Shown: positions 51,506 through 57,938 of the stretch, piece by piece
Layout of the letters: each line of letters opens with the position of its first letter
Position numbering within the stretch: position 1 is the stretch's first letter
From: Thermohalobaculum sp039815685
GTDB taxonomy: Bacteria; Pseudomonadota; Alphaproteobacteria; Rhodobacterales; Rhodobacteraceae
Reading direction: 5' to 3'
Assembly: GCA_039815685.1 (NCBI GenBank)
Contig: JBCBYV010000025.1
Span: forward strand, 1 to 64,000
Length of the DNA: 64,000 nucleotides
The notes under the pieces: model-generated
The model's input: only the letters and a program-made list of their open reading frames with translations
Database searches by the model: none
Told to the model about the DNA's origin: nothing
Position numbers and translations under genes: made by a program

Positions 51506-52375
51506 TCACTCGAAGGTGTAGGAAGTCATGTCGCCAGCACCCTTTCGCACACGCACGACAGTCTTCTGACGCTGCGGCTTCGGGGCTGCTTTCTTCTTCT
51601 GCTGCACTTCACCGCGAATGTCGGCGAACGAGACCGGCTCGACCTCTTTGTCACGGTCACTGATATCGCCAGCGCCGCGAAGGGTGAGCGTCAGCTTGCC
51701 GACCGACTGGGCGACAGCGAGGATCTGCGCCTCGCGCGTGCTCACATCGAGGGTCGCGGTGCTGCCGATGCGCGGGTTGCGCCGCGCTTCTTCCGACGTC
51801 TGGTCGACCGCGATCACCTGCATATCGCGCAGGATGATGCGCGACTTCAGAGCGCCGTCCGTGCTCTCCGTCAGCATGATATCGACGCGATCGCCCGGCG
51901 CCACGAAACCAGCAACGCCAGAAAGCGCGTTGATCGGGATCGCGAAAGCGCGGCGTCCTTCGCCGAGGCGCATCGCCATGCGGCTATCCTCACCGAAGCC
52001 GGTGACCATGCTCTCGAGAATCGGCGCGCCGGCATCAACCTGCCGCATCGCAACCCGCCGCTCAGCCATGATGTCGCCGATAAGATCCTCGGGTGACGTA
52101 AACGCGCCCTGAGGCACGCTGTCGGCCGGCCAGTCGATGATCCGAATGTGTTGCTCGTCCACCCGTTCACCGTACCGGATGGTCTGAGAGGCAACGATCA
52201 CCGGGATCGTTTCCTCTTCAATCACCTTCGTAATCGTCTCGCCCGGAACATTCACCGTCTTCGGCGGCTGGTTCGCATAGGCCTGATACTTCGCGAACAG
52301 ATTGTTCGCGTAGTATATCGCGCCTCCTGCCAGGCCGATCCCCGCAAGGAGCACCAAGATCCCAATCAGTCGCAT
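51506..52375 (-). CDS. cpaB: Tad pilus assembly protein CpaB/RcpC
   Basis: A 289-residue protein with one N-terminal helix (LIGILVLLAGIGLAGGAIYY), an SAF domain (IPVIVASQTIRYGERVDEQH, RVAMRQVDAGAPILESMV) and an RcpC-type core (GFVAPGDRVDIMLTES). The C-terminus is basic and lysine-rich. A periplasmic protein that may connect secretin and inner platform. AGGGAAAAG precedes the ATG. Followed by the terminator and CtrA-type site. Confidence 0.9.
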   Translation of the reverse strand: MRLIGILVLLAGIGLAGGAIYYANNLFAKYQAYANQPPKTVNVPGETITKVIEEETIPVIVASQTIRYGERVDEQHIRIIDWPADSVPQGAFTSPEDLIGDIMAERRVAMRQVDAGAPILESMVTGFGEDSRMAMRLGEGRRAFAIPINALSGVAGFVAPGDRVDIMLTESTDGALKSRIILRDMQVIAVDQTSEEARRNPRIGSTATLDVSTREAQILAVAQSVGKLTLTLRGAGDISDRDKEVEPVSFADIRGEVQQKKKAAPKPQRQKTVVRVRKGAGDMTSYTFE

Positions 52376-52518
52376 GTCTTTTCCCTAGAGGCGTTTGCCC
52401 ACATCCACCAACGCCACTATGCCGCAAGCTGAAAGAAAATGACAGCTCTGCGTCGATGTTCCTGCGATCGTGCCGCAGTTTGGGACGACCGCCCGCAGAA
52501 ACACGCGCTCAGGTGAAC

Positions 52519-52710
52519 TCAGTCTTCCGCCGGCGGAGACACGTCGTCCGCCGTGAGGTAGATAAGTTCCATCTCGTTCACGATCGTCTGCACTTCATCC
52601 TGAAGCAACGAAACCATCGCAACGCCGAGGATCAGAAGACCAGCAGCCAGCGCGACCCAGTCGATCGTCACGGCGCCTTCGTCAGCTGTGATAAACTCTT
52701 GAAAAGCCAT
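52519..52710 (-). CDS. Atypical Flp-type pilin, divergent copy
   Basis: A 63-residue pilin-like protein, MAFQEFITADEGAVTIDWVA, followed by a hydrophobic core (LAAGLLILGVAMVSLL) and an acidic tail ending DVSPPAED. The predicted cleavage context is G/AVTIDW rather than the classic G/xxxxEY. The core is the same as in the two neighbouring pilins but the C-terminal half differs and is longer by several acidic residues. Confidence 0.75.
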   Translation of the reverse strand: MAFQEFITADEGAVTIDWVALAAGLLILGVAMVSLLQDEVQTIVNEMELIYLTADDVSPPAED

Positions 52711-52849
52711 CGCCTGTTCTCCGGACAAGTCAAGCGGAGCCACGCTCCGTGCCACTCTCCAAACGCTGGCTGTTCGAGCCCAGTCTCTCAACGCGCAAGT
52801 CGGGCAACCAGCCCACATCCGACCCACCGCGCTACCCGAGCGGTGGAGT

Positions 52850-52875
52850 GCCGGGAGCGCGGATGCGCCCCCGGC
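52850..52875 (-). terminator. Hairpin between two pilin genes
   Basis: GCCGGG-A-GCGC (52850-52860) pairs with GCGC-C-CCCGGC (52865-52875), with one internal A/C mismatch and a GGAT loop. It lies just after the upstream pilin stop (52886) on the minus strand, with no T-run. It probably stabilises the message of the more abundant pilin or limits read-through. Confidence 0.5.
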
Positions 52876-52885
52876 GAGAGCCGTA

Positions 52886-53065
52886 TCAGGACGGCGCGCT
52901 CACGTTGGTCGCCTGCGTCAGCGACGACTCGATCGCGTTGATCACGGTCTGCAGCTCGTCCGAGAGCAGGCCGACGATGGCAACGCCGAGGATGAGCAGT
53001 CCGGCGGCGAGCGCAACCCAGTCAATCGTGACGGCGCCCGTCTCGTTGTTCAGAAACTTCATCAT
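52886..53065 (-). CDS. Atypical Flp-type pilin, copy A
   Basis: A 59-residue pilin: MMKFLNNETGAVTIDWVA, then LAAGLLILGVAIVGLL and a helical tail ending TNVSAPS. Predicted processing after the Gly at G/AVTIDW by CpaA. The protein sequence is identical to copy B at 54233-54412, while the DNA differs at about 15 of 180 positions. GGAG lies seven bases before the first ATG. It should be a structural subunit of the pilus. Confidence 0.85.
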   Translation of the reverse strand: MMKFLNNETGAVTIDWVALAAGLLILGVAIVGLLSDELQTVINAIESSLTQATNVSAPS

Positions 53066-53257
53066 GCTTCTATCTCCGATGCAGTCTGGTTCATCTACCT
53101 GGGCCGCCCCGGCCACAGGCAGGGAAATTGCGGTTCCTCGCCCCAACTCCCTCGCTGTTGTGAATACCACTTGGTCTAAGCTGCGCAAAGGCGCATTTGG
53201 ATTGAAGTCAGAGTTTATCTTTCGGTCATCTTGAATGTAGTCGTCACGGTGAAGAAA

Positions 53258-53273
53258 AAGGCGGGGCTGCCTT
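53258..53273. promoter_or_regulatory. Inverted repeat AAGGC-N6-GCCTT upstream of the transglycosylase
   Basis: A perfect 5-base inverted repeat with 6-base spacer, flanked by A-rich and ATT sequences, 24 bases upstream of the transglycosylase start. The same arms and spacing occur upstream of pilin copy B (54577-54592), so the two may share a regulator. Confidence 0.4.
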
Positions 53274-53296
53274 ATTCAGGAGGGGGAGAAGGTCAA

Positions 53297-54166
53297 ATGA
53301 GGCGGAAATATGGCGCAGCTTGCATTTGCGCCTTACTTACGATGTTGCCAGAACCTGGTGCTGTCCCTTTTTCGCACGAATCAAAGGCGCTCGCTGGGAC
53401 GCTTAACAACAGTGTTCGTGTTGGAGACCGCTCCGGCATGAACATCGTGCGGGTGCCGCGCACGGGGGAGAAACGCCTGCCCCTGCCGAACGCCGAGCGG
53501 CGCGTGCTGGGCGAGGATCGCTCTAGGCGCCTCAGCAATCGCGGCAGTTCCATCCGTGGCGGGCTTCGCGTCGCCGGACCGCAGGACTGGTTCTGGCAAC
53601 TGCACAGTACTGACGAGAGCGCGGGCTCACCGCTCAGATGGGCCATGGCGCTCGAGAGCCTGAAGCGGCACCGGCGCAGTTCCAAGCCCATCGCCTCGCG
53701 GGAGCTCTTGTCCCAGATCGTCGCGCGCTACGGCCCCACGATCGCGGCAGCGGCGGAGCGGCACACCGTCTCGGCTGCCCTGATCGCTGCGGTAATCGCG
53801 GTGGAAAGCGCTGGGCGCGAGCGTGCCGTCAGCCATGCCGGTGCGCGCGGGCTGATGCAGTTGATGCCTGCCACCGCGCGCCGGTTCGGCGTCGACGACA
53901 GTTACTCCGCCAGAGAGAATGTTTTGGGCGGCGCTGCCTATCTGAGCTGGCTGCTCAACAACTTTGATCAGGACCCGATCCTGGCCCTAGCAGGCTACAA
54001 TGCGGGCGAAGGAGCGGTGCAGCGCTATGACGGCGTGCCGCCGTTCCGGGAGACACGCGACTATGTCGTGAAGGTGTTCGATGCGCTGGTCTCAGCCGAA
54101 GGCCTTTGCCTCCGTGCGCCGGACACGCCGCGCTCGCCTTGCGATTGGCAGTACGCTACGCGCTAG
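53297..54166 (+). CDS. Lytic transglycosylase (SLT domain) within the pilus locus
   Basis: A 289-residue peptidoglycan-cleaving enzyme. A signal-peptide-like N-terminus and a ~115-residue basic linker precede the SLT domain: catalytic Glu170 in IAAVIAVESAG, then SHAGARGLMQLMPATARRFG and LALAGYNAGEGAV. Such enzymes open the cell wall for envelope machines. It is the only plus-strand gene inside the Tad region, placed between pilin copies A and B. ATG at 53297 follows AGAAGG. Confidence 0.85.
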   Translation: MRRKYGAACICALLTMLPEPGAVPFSHESKALAGTLNNSVRVGDRSGMNIVRVPRTGEKRLPLPNAERRVLGEDRSRRLSNRGSSIRGGLRVAGPQDWFWQLHSTDESAGSPLRWAMALESLKRHRRSSKPIASRELLSQIVARYGPTIAAAAERHTVSAALIAAVIAVESAGRERAVSHAGARGLMQLMPATARRFGVDDSYSARENVLGGAAYLSWLLNNFDQDPILALAGYNAGEGAVQRYDGVPPFRETRDYVVKVFDALVSAEGLCLRAPDTPRSPCDWQYATR

Positions 54167-54179
54167 GCCGAAACGAAAA

Positions 54180-54208
54180 TGGGGCGCGCCTTCCCCTGGC
54201 GCGCCCCA
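54180..54208. terminator. Bidirectional terminator between transglycosylase and pilin copy B
   Basis: TGGGGCGCGCC (54180-54190) pairs perfectly with GGCGCGCCCCA (54198-54208). On the minus strand it is followed by ATTTTCGTTT, so it should end the pilin transcript; it may also act for the plus-strand gene. Confidence 0.75.
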
Positions 54209-54232
54209 CCTTAAGACGTTTGATCGGCCGTA

Positions 54233-54412
54233 TTAGGACGGCGCGCTGACATTGGTCGCCTGCGTCAGCGACGACTCGATGGCGTTGATCACGGTCTGCA
54301 GCTCGTCCGAGAGCAGGCCGACAATGGCGACACCGAGGATCAGAAGACCGGCAGCGAGCGCGACCCAGTCGATCGTCACGGCACCCGTCTCGTTGTTCAG
54401 GAACTTCATCAT
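54233..54412 (-). CDS. Atypical Flp-type pilin, copy B
   Basis: Encodes the same 59 residues as copy A (MMKFLNNETGAVTIDWVA..., ending TNVSAPS) from DNA that differs at about 15 third-position-type sites, all silent. The upstream region is not shared with copy A, so the two are likely expressed differently. It is a single-gene unit: its own upstream inverted repeat and its own terminator. Confidence 0.85.
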   Translation of the reverse strand: MMKFLNNETGAVTIDWVALAAGLLILGVAIVGLLSDELQTVINAIESSLTQATNVSAPS

Positions 54413-54576
54413 AGCTGTTCTCCCAAGTTTTGAACCCCCACCACACCTCGCAGCGGGAAAACCGGCCGGGTTCAGAAACCCCACCAACCGGCACGGAATG
54501 TCGCGAACACAAGCAGCAGCGGGACACTCACTGTTGTTTCCTTGAGTGAGTAACGTGGCAAGCATGCGCCCGAAAT

Positions 54577-54592
54577 AAGGCAAACTCGCCTT
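54577..54592. promoter_or_regulatory. Inverted repeat AAGGC-N6-GCCTT upstream of pilin copy B
   Basis: Within ATAAGGC-N6-GCCTTAAT, 165 bases upstream of the pilin start. Same arms and spacing as the site at 53258-53273. Confidence 0.4.
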
Positions 54593-54633
54593 AATTCAGT
54601 GTAAACGCCTGCCCTGCTTGCCTTTTTTCAACC

Positions 54634-54664
54634 AAAAGTTGCGCCAGCCCGTAGGCTGGCGCAA
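54634..54664 (-). terminator. Terminator of the CoA-transferase operon
   Basis: TTGCGCCAGCC (54639-54649) pairs perfectly with GGCTGGCGCAA (54654-54664), loop CGTA; on the minus strand CTTTTGG follows. It lies 33 bases after the scoB stop. Confidence 0.75.
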
Positions 54665-54696
54665 TATTCCATTAGGCATACAATTTCTCGCCGCAC

Positions 54697-55326
54697 TCAG
54701 TTTACGAGTGTGGCCTCAGTCTTTTCTCGCACCTCGTCGAGGGTTACCTCTGGGGCAAGTTCCACGACACTGAGCCCACCGTCGACAACATCGAAGACAC
54801 CCAGCCCCGTAATGATACGATCAACCACGGCTGTCCCAGTTAGGGGCAGAGAGCACGCCTTGAGGAGCTTCGTCTCACCCTTTTTGTTGGTGTGGTCCAT
54901 GATGACGACGACCCGCTTGACGCCGGCGACAAGGTCCATTGCACCCCCCATGCCCTTCACGAGCTTTCCGGGAATCATCCAGTTGGCGAGATCTCCGTTC
55001 TCTGCGACCTCCATCGCGCCGAGGATCGAGAGATCGATATGCCCGCCGCGAATCATCGAAAAGCTGGTCGCGCTGTCGAAATAGCTGGTGCGGTCGAGCT
55101 CGGTGATCGTCTGCTTGCCGGCGTTGATCAGATCCGCGTCCACCTCGTTCTCGGTCGGAAAGGGCCCCATGCCCAGCATCCCGTTCTCGGACTGGAGCGT
55201 CACATCCATCCCATCGGGAATGAAGTTCGCCACCAGTGTCGGGATACCGATCCCGAGGTTCACATAGAACCCGTCTTCGAGCTCCTGCGCAGCGCGCGCC
55301 GCCATCTGATCACGATCCCAGGGCAT
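54697..55326 (-). CDS. scoB: 3-oxoacid CoA-transferase subunit B
   Basis: A 209-residue beta subunit of a succinyl-CoA:3-oxoacid CoA-transferase-like enzyme. The catalytic glutamate is in LQSENGMLGMGPFP; GIGIPTLVANFIPDGMDV and MGGAMDLVAGVKRVVVIMDH are typical. With ScoA it moves CoA from succinyl-CoA to acetoacetate or a similar acid. Last gene of a three-gene operon. Confidence 0.93.
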   Translation of the reverse strand: MPWDRDQMAARAAQELEDGFYVNLGIGIPTLVANFIPDGMDVTLQSENGMLGMGPFPTENEVDADLINAGKQTITELDRTSYFDSATSFSMIRGGHIDLSILGAMEVAENGDLANWMIPGKLVKGMGGAMDLVAGVKRVVVIMDHTNKKGETKLLKACSLPLTGTAVVDRIITGLGVFDVVDGGLSVVELAPEVTLDEVREKTEATLVN

Positions 55327-55337
55327 TGCGTCTCTCC

Positions 55338-55727
55338 TCAGCGGTTAAGCGCGGCGCGGCGCTCGTCGCGGGCTGCCGCGACAAGGTCCGAGATCGCGCG
55401 ATCATCGAGATCCTGCGGCACGCTCAGCCTCACGTGCCGCAGGGATTTTCCGGTGCCTTCGAGGCGGCGTTCGGGATCAGGCAAATGGACGCCCTGAAAG
55501 AAGCCGAGGTTCACATGCGCGGTGTGAGGCATGCACCAAGCGTAGCCATCGATCATCTTGCGCCGCCCGACACCCCACCAGACCGAGCCTTCACGAGCGC
55601 TGGCCTTCTCCGTCGCCTCGGGATCCAGCGCAAAGATCAACGATCGGACCGCCTTCAGCGTCTCCGAATGTTGCGGCGCCTTCTCCAGGATGTCGTCGAA
55701 GCGGCCAAGATCGTCGATGACCTGCAT
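55338..55727 (-). CDS. DUF1801 domain-containing protein
   Basis: A 129-residue YdhG-like DUF1801 protein: helical start (LGRFDDILEKAPQHSETLKA), EGSVWWGVGRRKMIDGYAW, then HTAHVNLGFFQGVHLPDPERRLEG and LRHVRLSVP. Function of the family unknown. It lies between the two CoA-transferase subunit genes; its ATG overlaps the scoA stop (TGATG) and 11 bases separate it from scoB, so it is made with them. Confidence 0.78.
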   Translation of the reverse strand: MQVIDDLGRFDDILEKAPQHSETLKAVRSLIFALDPEATEKASAREGSVWWGVGRRKMIDGYAWCMPHTAHVNLGFFQGVHLPDPERRLEGTGKSLRHVRLSVPQDLDDRAISDLVAAARDERRAALNR

Positions 55728-56422
55728 CAGGCCGCGCGAAGCGTGCGCTTCTCGATGCGCTTCTCGTGGCTGCCTTCGATGATGCGGTCGACGAAGATGC
55801 CCGGGGTATGGATGAGATCCGGATCGAGCGTACCGATGGGCACCAGTTCCTCGACCTCGGCGACGCAAACCTTCCCGCACATCGCGGCGTTCGGATTGAA
55901 GTTCCGCGCAGTCTTGCGGAACACAAGGTTGCCCATCGCATCGCCCTTCCACGCCTTCACGATGGAAAGGTCGGCGACGATCCCGCGCTCGAGGATGTAG
56001 GTCTCCCCGTCGAACTCCTTGTGCTCCTTGCCCTCGGCCACCTGGGTGCCAACGCCGGTCTTTGTATAGAAGCCCGGGATGCCTGCGCCACCCGCCCGCA
56101 TGCGTTCGGCCAGCGTGCCCTGCGGGTTGAACTCGATCTCCAGGTCACCTGCCAGATACTGCTGCATGAAGAGGTCGTTCTCACCCACATAGGAAGAGAT
56201 CATCTTCTTCACCTGATTGTCCTGGAGCAGAAGGCCAAGGCCGAAATCGTCCACGCCCGCATTGTTCGACGCGATGATCAGATCGCGCGTACCCGCCGCC
56301 TTGATCGCGGAGATCAGGTTCTCGGGTATGCCGCAAAGTCCGAAACCGCCGGCTGCGATCGTCATGCCGTCGAAGAGCACGCCGTCGAGCGCAATGGTGG
56401 CATCGGCGTAGACCTTCTTCAT
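55727..56422 (-). CDS. scoA: 3-oxoacid CoA-transferase subunit A
   Basis: A 231-residue alpha subunit. DGMTIAAGGFGLCGIPENLI is the CoA-binding signature, with IASNNAGVDDFGLGLLL and LAERMRAGGAGIPGFYTKTG further on. Start of the operon scoA-DUF1801-scoB. Confidence 0.93.
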   Translation of the reverse strand: MKKVYADATIALDGVLFDGMTIAAGGFGLCGIPENLISAIKAAGTRDLIIASNNAGVDDFGLGLLLQDNQVKKMISSYVGENDLFMQQYLAGDLEIEFNPQGTLAERMRAGGAGIPGFYTKTGVGTQVAEGKEHKEFDGETYILERGIVADLSIVKAWKGDAMGNLVFRKTARNFNPNAAMCGKVCVAEVEELVPIGTLDPDLIHTPGIFVDRIIEGSHEKRIEKRTLRAA

Positions 56423-56825
56423 CCCTCGTCTCCTTGGTGCAGGGGCGCGCGCCCTCGTCCTCGCGTGTTGCGGCGCACATTATTGAGGCGGCGGCCACGC
56501 GCAAGCCCCCCCTCCTCCACCTTGCGGTGAGGCGTCCGGGCGGCGGCGTCTCTCGTGGCACCCACGCCCGCGATGCGCGGTCCGACGGTGAGAGAGCACG
56601 CGCGGTCGCCTCCCTCCCGGCGTCGAACCCCACGATGGTCCGTGGGAGCCGTCGATGTCCTAGGTGATGGCGGTTGCGCTGGCCTTGATGAGAGGTCTCA
56701 TGCGCTTCGAGCTTCGGCTTGGCGTCGGGCGCGGAATGGTCTCGCATCTGAAGTCTATGCCGCCCAACGCGGCCGAGAGCTCCGGGCGCTGCCGGACAGA
56801 GCGGCGCGCCCGGACCCTGCGCCTT
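56423..56825. other. Intergenic region upstream of scoA
   Basis: About 400 bases, GC-rich. It should hold the scoA promoter (minus strand, near 56430-56520) and the end of the next transcript. Open frames on the plus strand are antisense-type composition and not convincing. No hairpin with T-run was found. Confidence 0.4.
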
Positions 56826-57809
56826 TCAGAGGTTCAGCTGGTAGCTTGCGGCGATGTATCGGAAACCGTCGCCGAACGGTTCGAGATAGCCCACCGCGGG
56901 TGGCGGCATGTGGTAGCCGAGGAACGGGATCTTGTCCGCCGCGACCATGCCGAAGAGCGACTTGCGCACTGCCGCCGCCTTCTCCTTGTCCATATCGAAG
57001 CGGACATGCCAATCGGGCCGCTGCAGGCTCATAACGTAGTGGTTGGCTGCGTCGGAGGTGATCAGAAGCCGCTGGCCCTCGCTTTCCAGATGGTACGCCA
57101 TATGACCGGGCGTGTGGCCGAAGGCATCCACCGCCTCGATGCCGGAGCGTACGGCATCGCCGGGATGGATCATTGTCGCCTGCTCGGCGAAGGGCACGAC
57201 CTTGTTCTGCACAAGCTGCGCACGGCCCTGCATCGACTCGTCGCTCAGCAGGTCCTCGTTCGACCAGAAGTCGAACTCCGCCGCGCCGATCACATAGGCG
57301 GCGTTCGGGAAGGTCGGCGCCCCGCCCTCGGTCAGTCCGCTGATATGGTCGCCGTGGAAGTGGGTGATGACGACATGGGTGATGTCGCCGGGCTCGATAC
57401 CGAGCGCCTGCAGCGTGGCGACGAGATTGCCCGCAGCCGGGCGGCGGCCGTTGTCGCCATTGCCGGTGTCGAAGAGAATGAGTTCGCTGCCCGTGTTCAC
57501 CAGCGTGACGGTGAAGGGGATCTCCATGCGGGTCGGGGGCAGGAAGTTCTCCGCCGCCAGCGCTGCCACATCCTCCTGCGTGACATTCTGGCCGAATATC
57601 GGATGCGGGCCATCAAGCTGCACCGCGCCATCGAGAATCGAGGTCACCTCGAAGGCGCCCACCTTGAAGCGGTAGGCGCCCGGGCGCAGCACACCCTGCG
57701 GAGCGGGCACGGCGGCGTCGGCCGCGCTCCCGAGCGCGGCGCCGGCGAGCGGCAGGGAAGCCGCCCCGAGCATCAGGTTCCGACGAGTGGTGGTGGCGAT
57801 ATCGGTCAT
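56826..57809 (-). CDS. Exported metallo-beta-lactamase-fold hydrolase (Tat signal)
   Basis: A 327-residue MBL-fold protein. The N-terminus TTTRRNLMLGAASLPLAGAA is a twin-arginine-type signal, so it is exported folded. Metal-binding motifs: THFHGDHISG, then GHTPGHMAYH and ITSDAANHYV. It resembles quorum-quenching-lactonase/glyoxalase-like exported MBL proteins of unknown substrate. ATG at 57809 follows GGGAG. Confidence 0.85.
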   Translation of the reverse strand: MTDIATTTRRNLMLGAASLPLAGAALGSAADAAVPAPQGVLRPGAYRFKVGAFEVTSILDGAVQLDGPHPIFGQNVTQEDVAALAAENFLPPTRMEIPFTVTLVNTGSELILFDTGNGDNGRRPAAGNLVATLQALGIEPGDITHVVITHFHGDHISGLTEGGAPTFPNAAYVIGAAEFDFWSNEDLLSDESMQGRAQLVQNKVVPFAEQATMIHPGDAVRSGIEAVDAFGHTPGHMAYHLESEGQRLLITSDAANHYVMSLQRPDWHVRFDMDKEKAAAVRKSLFGMVAADKIPFLGYHMPPPAVGYLEPFGDGFRYIAASYQLNL

Positions 57810-57938
57810 CGGGGGTTCTCCCTTGGGCATAAGGCTGCCGGCATTCCGCGGCGCTCTACCGCAATAATGGCGCTGGCCTGCCGCCGGGCGAGGGCAAGGG
57901 GCTCGAGTTCACAGAAATGCCAACCATTAGCAAGGCGC

